A DNA stretch of 64,000 nt from Ketogulonicigenium vulgare WSH-001 (GTDB lineage: Bacteria; Pseudomonadota; Alphaproteobacteria; Rhodobacterales; Rhodobacteraceae), in assembly GCF_000223375.1 (NCBI RefSeq), contig NC_017384.1:186001-250000 (forward strand), in the 5' to 3' direction. Position numbers and translations under genes: made by a program. The notes beneath the pieces were generated by a model. It saw only the letters and a program-made list of their open reading frames with translations. It made no database searches and had not been told where the DNA came from. Position 1 is the first letter of the stretch. The number at the start of each line of letters is the position of its first letter. Shown here piece after piece: positions 53,524-61,846 of this stretch.

Positions 53524-54441
53524 TCAGCCTCCTCTGAGGCGCGGGTCGAGCCATGCGTTCAGCACGTCCGCAAGAAAGGTAAAGACGATGTAGAACATCG
53601 AAAACATCAAGATCAGCGCCTGCATCACCGGCAGGTCATTGCGCGAGATCGACTGCCATGCGAGGAACCCGGCGCCGTGCAGCGCAAAGACGGTTTCCAC
53701 GACGACCGATCCGCCCAGCATGAACCCCATCTGCACCGCCGCAAGGCTGACGACCGGTATCACCGCATTGCGCAGCGCATGTTTGAACAGGATCTTGCGC
53801 GGCTTCAGCCCCTTGGCCTTGGCGGTGCGGATATAGTCGGATGACAGCACGTCGATCATGCCCGCGCGCGTCAGGCGCATCAGGGCGGGGGCGGCGAAAT
53901 AGCCCAGAACGATGGTTGGCAAGACAAAGCTTTGCCATGTGCTAGACCCCGACGCTGGCAGCACGCCCAGGTTGATGGCGAAAATGACGATCAGCAGCAG
54001 GCCGAACCAGAAACTGGGGATCGCCTCGCCCACGACGGCAAAGAATACCGCCAGCCGGTCGATCCAGGAATTGGGCCGTACTGCGGCGACAACGCCCAAG
54101 GGCAGGGCGATGACCAGCGCCAGAATGATCGCGCTGACGCCCAGCGTAACGGTGGTGCCAAGGCGGTCCATGATAATCTCGGACACCGGCTGGTTGAAAT
54201 AATGGCTGGTGCCCAGATCGCCGCGAAGTGCGGACCAGACCCAGTCCAGATATTGCACCACCACCGGCCGATCAAAGCCATAGCGTTCACGGATGATGCG
54301 GATATCCTCGGCGGTGGAATTCTCGCCCGCCAGTGAAATCGCCGGATCGCCCGCCATATAGACCAGCGAAAAGCTGATCGCCGAGACAGTCAGCGCCACC
54401 AGCGCCGCCATCATAAGTTTTGTCGCGATAAGTTTTAGCAT
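53524..54441 (-). CDS. dipeptide-type ABC permease (DppB-like)
   Basis: A 305-residue permease of the OppB/DppB family with six helices. Signatures are FGFDRPV-like YGFDRPVVVQYLDWVWSALRGDLGTS at about residues 56-81, the EAA-like YIRTAKAKGLKPRKILFKHALRN at about 200-222, and the final WLDPRLRGG. It is the second gene of the operon after the binding protein and is separated from it by a stable hairpin. Confidence 0.93.
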   Translation of the reverse strand: MLKLIATKLMMAALVALTVSAISFSLVYMAGDPAISLAGENSTAEDIRIIRERYGFDRPVVVQYLDWVWSALRGDLGTSHYFNQPVSEIIMDRLGTTVTLGVSAIILALVIALPLGVVAAVRPNSWIDRLAVFFAVVGEAIPSFWFGLLLIVIFAINLGVLPASGSSTWQSFVLPTIVLGYFAAPALMRLTRAGMIDVLSSDYIRTAKAKGLKPRKILFKHALRNAVIPVVSLAAVQMGFMLGGSVVVETVFALHGAGFLAWQSISRNDLPVMQALILMFSMFYIVFTFLADVLNAWLDPRLRGG

Positions 54442-54465
54442 GTTGTGCCCGTCAAAAGTGCTGAG

Positions 54466-54490
54466 GCGGGCGAGGCGAGGCCCCGCCCGC
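54466..54490 (-). other. hairpin between binding-protein and permease genes
   Basis: GCGGGC (54466-54471) pairs with GCCCGC (54485-54490), with a further G-C pair inside. It lies in the 57-base gap after the binding-protein gene. Such structures commonly stabilise the upstream mRNA so that binding protein exceeds permease. Confidence 0.5.
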
Positions 54491-54498
54491 GTGACGGT

Positions 54499-56007
54499 TT
54501 AGTCCCAGGCGATATCGTAAAAACGGATGATCTCGTCCTCGGTCGGGGTGAAGTTCAGCCCGTTCGCCAGCAGGTAATTGGTCGAATAGGTCCATAGCGG
54601 CACCCAATAGACCTCGTCGGCGATGATGCTCAGGGCCTCGGTATAGGCGGCGATGCGGGCCTCGTCCGAGATGGAATTATCGCCAGTATTCAGCAGTTCG
54701 ATCACGCGCGGGTCGCGCGCATCATCCCAATCGCCGCCGTTGAAAAAGCGCGAGGTGCTGGCGGTGATATCGCCGATCGAACCCGAGCCCCAGGTCATGA
54801 ACGCCATCGGCACCTGATTTTGCGTGATGGCATCGACGGCGGCGGCATATTGCAAGAAGACAGGCTCGACGGTGATGCCGACCTCGGCCAGCATGCCGAT
54901 CATCGCTTCGGCCAGCGGGCGGTCGCGATAGGCATAGAATTTGGTTGTGAAACCATTGGGATAGCCAGCCTCGGCCAGCAATGCGCGGGCTTGGTCGGGG
55001 TCATAGGCATGGGTCGTGACATCGGTATAGCAGCCAAACTGGATCGGATGGCAGGCCGAATTGATGATCTGCGCGGCGGGCGACATCAGTGCATCGCGGA
55101 TCGCCGTGCGGTCGATGGCGTGATAGACGGCCTGCCGCACGCGCGGATCGCGGAACGGCCCCTCGGCCATATTACGGCCCACAGCATCCATCGTGATATA
55201 GCCGATCCGCATGGTCGAGGCCTGAACCACCTCGAGATCATCGCGGCGGGCCATTTGCGCGGCCTGATCATCGGGCACTTGCCACAGCAGATCGGCGTTG
55301 CCGGTCATCATCTCGGCCAGCTGGGTGTTTACATCGGGGATGGTGCGCACATTCACGGTGCCGATCTGGGCGCGCGATTTAGGCCCGTCGAAATAGGCCT
55401 CGTTGGCCACCAGCGTAAAGCCTTGGCCGGGCGTGATCGACTGGAACTGATAGGGGCCGGTGCCGATTGGCTGACGGGCAAAACCGGCCGATCCGACCTC
55501 GCTATAATAATCCTCGGGATAGATGGTGATGCCCTGCGCGATGTAATCCATCGCGGCGGGGAAGGGCGCGCCGGCGTGGAAACGCACGGTAAAATCGTCG
55601 ACCACCTCGACACTGTCGATCCAGCGCATGGATGTCAGCGCGCCGGGGGCAACCGCCTCTTTCATCGTGTTGACGGTATAGGCGACGTCGCTGGCGGTGA
55701 AGGCCTCGCCGTTATGAAAGGTGACCCCCTCGCGCAGTTTCATTTCCAGCGTCAGATCATCCAGCCATGACCATTCGGTGGCCAGATTGCCGACATATTC
55801 ATTGGTGATCGGATCGCGGTAAACCAGCGCGTCAAACACGGAAAAGCCGACCAAAGTGGCCTCACGCGCGGTGCTGAAATAGATATCCGGATTATCGAGG
55901 TCCTTGGTAAAGACGATATCCAGCGTGTCATCGGTCTTATCCGCCAGCACTGCAGCGGGCAGTGATGCAAGGAAAGCCGCTGTCATCAAGAACCGCTTCA
56001 GATGCAT
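54499..56007 (-). CDS. ABC substrate-binding protein, dipeptide/oligopeptide type (DppA-like)
   Basis: A 502-residue extracytoplasmic binding protein of family 5. The signal peptide covers residues 1-22 (ending AVLA). Typical segments are LATEWSWLDDLTLEMKLREGVTFHNGEAFTASDVAYTVN and FRDPRVRQAVYHAIDR. It is the first gene of the operon and is divergent from the GntR gene. Members bind peptides, opines, D-amino-acid peptides or glutathione; the downstream D-amino-acid-dehydrogenase-like and amidase genes favour modified or D-amino-acid amides. Confidence 0.93.
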   Translation of the reverse strand: MHLKRFLMTAAFLASLPAAVLADKTDDTLDIVFTKDLDNPDIYFSTAREATLVGFSVFDALVYRDPITNEYVGNLATEWSWLDDLTLEMKLREGVTFHNGEAFTASDVAYTVNTMKEAVAPGALTSMRWIDSVEVVDDFTVRFHAGAPFPAAMDYIAQGITIYPEDYYSEVGSAGFARQPIGTGPYQFQSITPGQGFTLVANEAYFDGPKSRAQIGTVNVRTIPDVNTQLAEMMTGNADLLWQVPDDQAAQMARRDDLEVVQASTMRIGYITMDAVGRNMAEGPFRDPRVRQAVYHAIDRTAIRDALMSPAAQIINSACHPIQFGCYTDVTTHAYDPDQARALLAEAGYPNGFTTKFYAYRDRPLAEAMIGMLAEVGITVEPVFLQYAAAVDAITQNQVPMAFMTWGSGSIGDITASTSRFFNGGDWDDARDPRVIELLNTGDNSISDEARIAAYTEALSIIADEVYWVPLWTYSTNYLLANGLNFTPTEDEIIRFYDIAWD

Positions 56008-56104
56008 TTCTTAACTCCCTGTTTATTTTTTAAGACCGAATCTTTGTCCGGCGCGTCTTAATTACCCTTTCAGCGTGACGCATTTTTCCATACAAAAACC
56101 CATA

Positions 56105-56116
56105 ATCGTATACAAT
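56105..56116. promoter_or_regulatory. GntR/FCD-type operator candidate
   Basis: ATCGTATACAAT has a perfect GTATAC core and AT arms, like the palindromes bound by FCD-type GntR proteins. It lies 11 bases before the GntR gene and 97 bases from the divergent binding-protein gene. Confidence 0.6.
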
Positions 56117-56127
56117 GCAGGCGCGCG

Positions 56128-56811
56128 ATGAGAGATAGTGATAGCAAAATAACCACTAGCGAAGATATCTGCCTGAATATTGAGCGTATAATCGCCTCGG
56201 GCGAGCTCGAGGACGGCGCGCGTCTGGATGAGAATCGCTTGGCGCAGATGTTCGGCGTCTCGCGTACCCCGGTGCGCGAGGCGTTCCGGCTGCTGGCTGC
56301 CCAAGGCTTGGTCACCATCCACCGCAATCGGGGTGCTTTTGCCCGCATTCCCGATTTCATGGAGATGGTCGAAATGTTCGACGTCATGGCCGGGATGGAG
56401 GCTTGGTGCGGGCGTTTGGCCGCAACGCGGATCTCTAATGCGGCGCTGATCATGCTGGGCGCCTCGGCGGACCGCTGTGAAACCTTGCAGCAAGCACATG
56501 ATATCGCAGGATATTACGACGAAAACGAGGTGTTTCACCAGCTAATCTATAATGCATCAGGAAATGCATTTCTGGCGCAAGAGACAACAAAGTTGCAGCG
56601 CCGGCTGAAACCTTACCGGCAATTGCAGTTGGGTTACGGTGACAGGTTAGAGCAATCGTTGCGCGAGCACCGCGAGATTCTGGCTGCGATCACCGCCCGC
56701 GACGCCGATCGCGCGGCTGCCGCGCTGCACGATCACATCCGCATTCAACATGCGGTCTACAACGCCTACCGCGACGAGATGCGCCGCAAGGCGGATCAAC
56801 AGCACAAATAG
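56128..56811 (+). CDS. GntR family regulator (FCD-type)
   Basis: A 227-residue regulator: winged helix at residues about 10-70 (GARLDENRLAQMFGVSRTPVREAFRLLAAQGLVTIHRNRGAF) and a C-terminal FCD domain with ligand-site residues in YYDENEVFHQLIYNASGN and EHREILAAI. It is divergent from the dipeptide-type operon and probably controls it. The next gene, for glucose dehydrogenase, begins 107 bases downstream. Confidence 0.9.
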   Translation: MRDSDSKITTSEDICLNIERIIASGELEDGARLDENRLAQMFGVSRTPVREAFRLLAAQGLVTIHRNRGAFARIPDFMEMVEMFDVMAGMEAWCGRLAATRISNAALIMLGASADRCETLQQAHDIAGYYDENEVFHQLIYNASGNAFLAQETTKLQRRLKPYRQLQLGYGDRLEQSLREHREILAAITARDADRAAAALHDHIRIQHAVYNAYRDEMRRKADQQHK

Positions 56812-56918
56812 GATTCCATATTGGCAAGAATGACCGTGTTAGAGACGCGGTGTAGCCGATAATATGGAACTAAATCCGTCGCATCGCATTACCTCTACGG
56901 AAATCAAAGGAGGAGATG

Positions 56919-59372
56919 ATGAGAGCGACGGCACCACCCCCCCGTAGAAACCCCGGATTTGCACATTGGTGGAGGTATATTGTCGCTGCCGTCATTGCCA
57001 TTTTCGGCGTCCCGATTGCGCTGGGGGGGCTCTGGCTGATCTCCCTTGGTGGATCGTGGTATTATTTCCCCGCAGGCCTTGGTCTTTTGGCCACGGCCTT
57101 TTTGCTGGCGCGCGCGGATCGCCGCGCGGTTTGGCTTTACGCGGCGATATTTGTCGCGACGGTGATCTGGGCTTTGTGGGAGGCAGGGTTCAATGGCTGG
57201 GCACAGGTGCCGCGCCTGATCGCACCAGCGGTGGTGATGCTGCTGGTTCTCTCGACGCTGCCGACATTGCGCGGGCCGCGCCTGCCGCGTGCGGCGATGG
57301 CGACGGGGGGCGTTGCTCTGAGTGTTGCGGCTGCGCTTGCCATGGTGGATCGCGGGCCGGAAACTGCGCTGGCGCAGGTTGCGCCCACCGCACCCGCGCC
57401 CAATGTGCCTGCACCGACCGTGCCCGCCGCGCCAATAGCTGCGCCCGAGGCCGCACCCGTGCAGTTCACGATGCCCACCGCCGGCGCCGATTGGCCCGCC
57501 TATGGCGGCGATAATCACGCTACCCGCTATTCTCCGCTGACGCAGATCACGCGCGATAACGTCGCCGATTTGCAACCCGTTTGGGAATTCCGCACCGGCG
57601 ATATGCCCGCCGAGGGCGAGCGCTATTCAAATCAGAACACGCCCCTTAAAATCGACAATCAACTGCTGATCTGTTCGGCGATGAACAAGGTGATCGCACT
57701 GGATGCGGGCACGGGGCTAGAGCGTTGGCGCTATGATCCTGAGGTTGCGTCCGACGCGATCCCCTATAACGCCACCTGTCGCGGTCTGGCCTATTACGCG
57801 GCACCCGCGCCGGAGGAGGGCGCGCAATGTCATCAGCGTGTGCTGATGAATACGCTGGACGCGCGGCTGATGGCGATTGATGTGCAAACCGGTCAGCTCT
57901 GCAGCGACTTTGGCACCAATGGTATCGTCGATCTGGAAGAGGGCATCGGCCAGACCGTGCCCGGCTGGTATGCGCCGACCTCGCCGCCCACGATCGTGCG
58001 CGATGTGGCCGTCGTCCATTCGCAGGTCCGCGACGGCCAGCGTCGTGATGCGCCCTCGGGCGTTGTGCGCGGCTATCATGTCGAGACTGGCGAGCTGCTA
58101 TGGGCCTGGGATATGAACCGCCCCGGCGAGACCGGTCTGCCGCCCGAGGGCGAAACCTATTCGCGCGGCACCCCGAACGTCTGGACGATCTCGTCGGGCG
58201 ATAACGAACTGGGTTATGTTTATCTGCCGCTGGGCAATTCCGCCGTCGATTACTGGGGGGGCATGCGCTCGGACGAGGAAAACACCTATTCCACCGCGCT
58301 GGTGGCGCTGGATGTCACCACGGGCGAGGTCGCGTGGCATTATCAGACCGTGCATTACGACATCTGGGACTATGATCTGGGATCGCAAGGCACGCTGGTC
58401 GATCTGCAAGGGCTAGACGGGCCGGTGCCGGGGCTGATCCTGCCGACCAAGATGGGCATGTATTGGCTGTTCGACCGCCGCGACGGCACGCTGTTGGTCG
58501 AGGTCGAAGAGCGCCCCGTCCCCCAAGGCGGCGTCGAGCCAGAGAACCTGTCGCCGACGCAGCCCTTTGTCGTCGATTTTCCCAATGTCATCCGCCCCGA
58601 TATTGAAGAGCGCCATATGTGGGGGATGACTCCGCTGGATCAGCTCTATTGCCGCATCCAATATCATCAGTCGAATTACGATGGGATCTATACGCCGCCC
58701 AGCGCGGATCGGCCGTGGATCCAGTATCCCGGCTATAACGGCGGCTCGGATTGGGGCGGGATCGCCGTTGATCCAGAGCGGCGCATCATGATCAGCAACT
58801 ATAACGACACGCCGAACCGCAACCAGCTTATCCCGCGCGCCGATGCCGATGCGATGGGCGTGCTGCCGCTGGATCAGCAGGGTTCGGATTACTCCGGCGT
58901 GGCAGGCGTGAACCCGCAGGCCGAGACGCCCTATGCCATTCAGGTGAATGCGGGCTGGCGCGTGCCGCTGACCGGGCTTTTGTGTAAAGAGCCGCCCTAT
59001 GGCGGGATCATGGCCGTCGATCTGGATACACGCGAAGTGCTGTGGGATCGCCCCTTCGGCTCGGCCGAAAAGAATGGGCCGTTTGGTCTCCATTCGATGC
59101 TGCCGCTGGATATCGGCACGCCCAATAATGCGGGCGCGGTTGTGACCGCTTCGGGCCTGATCTTTATCGCGGCCACGACCGATGACCTGATCCGTGCGAT
59201 TGACGTTGAGACGGGCGAGACCCTGTGGCAGGCCGAGCTGCCCGCGGGCGGTCAGGCCGGCCCCGCGATGTATGAGGCGAACGGTCAGCAATATCTGGTG
59301 ATCAATGCAGGCGGGCATAATTTCATGGAAACGCCCATCGGTGATTATTTCATCGCCTATGCCCTGCCATAG
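56919..59372 (+). CDS. gcd: membrane-bound PQQ-dependent glucose dehydrogenase
   Basis: An 817-residue quinoprotein. The N-terminal ~140 residues hold five transmembrane helices, as in Gcd, followed by an Ala/Pro linker (about 150-185) and a PQQ propeller from about residue 190 (DWPAYGGDNHATRYSPLTQI, WEFRTGDMPA, VHYDIWDYDLGSQGTLVDL, FGLHSMLPLDIGTPN). It oxidises aldoses in the periplasm and reduces ubiquinone. Substrate could be glucose or another sugar. Two ATGs are adjacent; AAAGGAGG spaces better to 56919. The downstream oxidase genes point to a short respiratory chain. Confidence 0.93.
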   Translation: MRATAPPPRRNPGFAHWWRYIVAAVIAIFGVPIALGGLWLISLGGSWYYFPAGLGLLATAFLLARADRRAVWLYAAIFVATVIWALWEAGFNGWAQVPRLIAPAVVMLLVLSTLPTLRGPRLPRAAMATGGVALSVAAALAMVDRGPETALAQVAPTAPAPNVPAPTVPAAPIAAPEAAPVQFTMPTAGADWPAYGGDNHATRYSPLTQITRDNVADLQPVWEFRTGDMPAEGERYSNQNTPLKIDNQLLICSAMNKVIALDAGTGLERWRYDPEVASDAIPYNATCRGLAYYAAPAPEEGAQCHQRVLMNTLDARLMAIDVQTGQLCSDFGTNGIVDLEEGIGQTVPGWYAPTSPPTIVRDVAVVHSQVRDGQRRDAPSGVVRGYHVETGELLWAWDMNRPGETGLPPEGETYSRGTPNVWTISSGDNELGYVYLPLGNSAVDYWGGMRSDEENTYSTALVALDVTTGEVAWHYQTVHYDIWDYDLGSQGTLVDLQGLDGPVPGLILPTKMGMYWLFDRRDGTLLVEVEERPVPQGGVEPENLSPTQPFVVDFPNVIRPDIEERHMWGMTPLDQLYCRIQYHQSNYDGIYTPPSADRPWIQYPGYNGGSDWGGIAVDPERRIMISNYNDTPNRNQLIPRADADAMGVLPLDQQGSDYSGVAGVNPQAETPYAIQVNAGWRVPLTGLLCKEPPYGGIMAVDLDTREVLWDRPFGSAEKNGPFGLHSMLPLDIGTPNNAGAVVTASGLIFIAATTDDLIRAIDVETGETLWQAELPAGGQAGPAMYEANGQQYLVINAGGHNFMETPIGDYFIAYALP

Positions 59373-59378
59373 AACACG

Positions 59379-59413
59379 CGCCTGCCGGTCGGAACCTTTC
59401 TGACCGGCAGGCG
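59379..59413 (+). terminator. strong hairpin after gcd
   Basis: CGCCTGCCGGTC (59379-59390) and GACCGGCAGGCG (59402-59413) form 12 perfect pairs. It lies seven bases after the gcd stop. No long T run follows, so some read-through into the oxidase genes is possible. Confidence 0.75.
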
Positions 59414-59451
59414 TTCGGCCTGTGTAAACCAGCATAATCCAAGGACAAATC

Positions 59452-60165
59452 ATGCCGCCCTTGACCTTGCCCTATTGCGGGCCGGTGCCGACAGCACAAA
59501 ACATTTGGGCGGCGTGGAACTTTGACCCGATCCTGATCGCGGCGCTGATATTATGCCTTGGGGTCGGGCATTACGCGGGCGCACGGCGATGGCCCCTTTT
59601 GCTGGGGTGGGGCGTGCTGGTAGTGGCCTTTGTCTCGCCACTTTGTGCGCTGACAGTGGCCTTTTTCACTGCGCGATCCGTGCATCATCTGGTGATTGTC
59701 ACACTGGCCGCACCGCTTTTGGCGATGGCATCGCCGATGCGCGGCAGGGGCGCACAGATCCCCTTCATGGTGTTGGCCGCTGTCCTTGTGCTGTGGCACC
59801 TGCCGCCCGTCTATACGATGTTGTGGGACAATCATGCCATTTACTGGCTAATGCAGATCGCGCTGCTGGCGAGTGCTTGGGCCTTTTGGTCGCGCGTGGC
59901 GCGCCAAGATCCGCAGCAATTAGCGGCCAGCGCGCTGCTGACCGCCGGTCTTGCGGGCGTGATGGGATTGATTGGCGCGATCATCACATTCGCGCCGCGC
60001 GTCCTGTTTGAGCAGCATATCACCGGCGCGCTCGGGTGGGGGATTGATCCGCTTTACGATCAACAAATGGCGGGGTTGGTCATGTGGGTGCCGGGGATGC
60101 TGCCGCTTGCCATTGTGGCGGGGCTGCTGATCCAGCGCGCATGGGTGCAAAGCGTGCAATCATGA
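59452..60165 (+). CDS. CtaG-type (caa3 oxidase) assembly-like membrane protein
   Basis: A 237-residue membrane protein with about seven helices. It belongs to the CtaG_2 group: the conserved NFDPILIAALIL start, SVHHLVIVTLAAPLLAMASPM, and ITFAPRVLFEQHITGALGWGIDPLYDQQMAGLVMWVPGML are typical. Such proteins assist copper insertion or assembly of caa3-type oxidases. It overlaps the next gene by ATGA. In this cluster it probably helps assemble the CuB centre of the downstream oxidase. Confidence 0.85.
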   Translation: MPPLTLPYCGPVPTAQNIWAAWNFDPILIAALILCLGVGHYAGARRWPLLLGWGVLVVAFVSPLCALTVAFFTARSVHHLVIVTLAAPLLAMASPMRGRGAQIPFMVLAAVLVLWHLPPVYTMLWDNHAIYWLMQIALLASAWAFWSRVARQDPQQLAASALLTAGLAGVMGLIGAIITFAPRVLFEQHITGALGWGIDPLYDQQMAGLVMWVPGMLPLAIVAGLLIQRAWVQSVQS

Positions 60166-60638
60166 CCGTGCTGCTGAAGGCGATCCATATTGGTGGGTTG
60201 GCGTGCTGGTGCGCGGCGCTGATCGCGCTGCCGCTGTTGATCCGCGCCTATGGCACGACGGACAATCCGCGCCTTTACACGCGATTTCGCTGGGTGACGC
60301 ATATGGGCTATATTGCCTTTGCCACCCCCGCCGCGATCCTGACGATTACCGCAGGCACTGTGCTGATCTTTACCGAACAGGTCTTTGACGCGTGGATGCT
60401 GGCCAAGCTGGCCTTTGTCGCGGGTATGGTGCTGCTGCATGTCTGGTTTGGCCACATCATCCGCCTCAGCGGCGAGGCCCCAAGCCGTCCGCCGATGACG
60501 TTGCTGTTGCTGGGCCTGATCGGCGCTCTCGTCTGCATCATGGCGGTGCTGGTTCTGGTGCTGGGCAAGCCGCCGCTCGAGATGCTCGAGCAGTTCTTGC
60601 CCGCCTTTGCGCTGCAGCCGCGTCAGGGCCCGTCATGA
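60162..60638 (+). CDS. CopD/DUF2269-like membrane protein
   Basis: A 158-residue four-helix membrane protein with conserved histidines in LLKAIHIGGLACW (residue 9 region), FRWVTHMGYIAF and VLLHVWFGHIIRL. It resembles CopD-like or DUF2269 proteins, sometimes with haem or copper roles. ATG 60162 overlaps the CtaG-like stop. Its last 16 bases overlap the convergent DUF2231 gene. A role in oxidase maturation is inferred only from position. Confidence 0.75.
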   Translation: MTVLLKAIHIGGLACWCAALIALPLLIRAYGTTDNPRLYTRFRWVTHMGYIAFATPAAILTITAGTVLIFTEQVFDAWMLAKLAFVAGMVLLHVWFGHIIRLSGEAPSRPPMTLLLLGLIGALVCIMAVLVLVLGKPPLEMLEQFLPAFALQPRQGPS

Positions 60639-61141
60639 GAGGGGGCGTCATGATTTTTCTGCGTGCCGATGCCGTAATCGAACACCAGCTTGCCGCCGTG
60701 CCAGCCGGTCATGGCGGTCATGCCGCTGGCCAGCAGAGACGCCAAAACGCCCCAAGGCAGCACAGCGCCGACCGGATCGGCCAGCCGGATGCCCCAGTTG
60801 GCGCCCAAGATCGACAGCAGCATCACCGCCAGAATGAAATGCGTCCAGCTGGCGGCGCGGATGCGGATGCCGGGCACCAGCAGCAGCTCGGCCGTGCCTG
60901 CGATGCCGGCCAGTACACCCATGACGAAACCCGTGCCCGCCGCCCACAGCGCAACGCGCGGCCAAAAGGCATCGCCCGTCCACCAATAGGCGAAATCCGC
61001 GCCCAAGGTGCAGATGCACAGCGCGATAGGAAAAGCGACCATCATCGCATGGATCGGGTGCCCCGCGATGGCGATCCGGCTTTCGGTCATATGAAAGCTT
61101 TCATGTTCGGCAATCGGATCGCGCAGGCGTTTGCGTGGCAT
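60623..61141 (-). CDS. DUF2231 membrane protein
   Basis: A 172-residue protein with about four transmembrane helices and the DUF2231 mark IAGHPIHAMMVAFPIALCICTLGAD, with HPIH at about residue 30. It is an inner-membrane protein of unknown function, often encoded near electron-transfer genes. The start 61141 has GAGGGAG upstream. It is antisense to the otherwise forward oxidase cluster and its start is 18 bases from that of coxB, so the two may share a bidirectional promoter. Confidence 0.85.
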   Translation of the reverse strand: MPRKRLRDPIAEHESFHMTESRIAIAGHPIHAMMVAFPIALCICTLGADFAYWWTGDAFWPRVALWAAGTGFVMGVLAGIAGTAELLLVPGIRIRAASWTHFILAVMLLSILGANWGIRLADPVGAVLPWGVLASLLASGMTAMTGWHGGKLVFDYGIGTQKNHDAPSHDGP

Positions 61142-61159
61142 AGGTGGCTCCCTCATCTG

Positions 61160-61846
61160 ATGCGTCACCGGATGAAACCCGCCGCATGGCTAATGGTTCC
61201 GCTATTGGCCGGATGCAGCGGCCCATTATCCGCGCTGGCACCCGAAGGGCCCGCCGCCGCCCAGATTGCAATGCTGTGGTGGGGGATGCTGATCGGCGCG
61301 GCGGTAATAACCCTGTTTGTACTGGCGCTGGTCTGGCGTGCCTTTGCCGCCCCCCCCGGGGAGGCCTCTGAACGGCTGTGGATCAAGGGCTTCGGGATCT
61401 ATTTGTCGCTGGCGATATTGACCGTCACTGTCGGCGCGGGGATCTGGGTGGGCGAGCGGTTGCAGCCGCGCCCCGCAGATCGCCCGGTCACCGTCATCGC
61501 GACAGGGTCGCAGTGGCAATGGCGCTTTGTGCAGACCGCGCCGGGTGGGGCGCAGGTTGAGACGCTGAACCGCCTGCATATCCCGGCGGGCCAGCCGGTC
61601 GATGTTCTGATCCGGACGGATGACGTGATCCATAGTTTCTGGGTGCCGCGCCTTGCGGGCAAGATGGATGCCATGCCCGGCCGTACCAATATCTTGCGGA
61701 TCGCCGCCGATAGGCCGGGGCTTTACAGCGGTCGCTCGGCCGAGTTTTCGGGGGTGGGCTATGCCGCGATGACATTCGATGTGCTGGTCTATGACCCCGC
61801 CGCACCGCCCGCCTTTACCGATCGTGATCAGGAGGCCGCGCCATGA
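61160..61846 (+). CDS. haem-copper oxidase subunit II without CuA ligands (lipoprotein)
   Basis: A 228-residue subunit II (or 224 from the ATG at 61172). A lipobox, LLAGC, puts a lipidated Cys at residue 19, then two transmembrane helices (about 35-60 and 78-100) and a cupredoxin domain (ATGSQWQWRF, DDVIHSFWVPRLAGKMDAMPG). At the CuA position the sequence is GLYSGRSAEFSGVGYAAM: the two Cys are Ser and the His is Tyr. Only the first His and last Met remain. This matches quinol-oxidase subunits such as CyoA in lacking CuA. Confidence 0.9.
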   Translation: MRHRMKPAAWLMVPLLAGCSGPLSALAPEGPAAAQIAMLWWGMLIGAAVITLFVLALVWRAFAAPPGEASERLWIKGFGIYLSLAILTVTVGAGIWVGERLQPRPADRPVTVIATGSQWQWRFVQTAPGGAQVETLNRLHIPAGQPVDVLIRTDDVIHSFWVPRLAGKMDAMPGRTNILRIAADRPGLYSGRSAEFSGVGYAAMTFDVLVYDPAAPPAFTDRDQEAAP

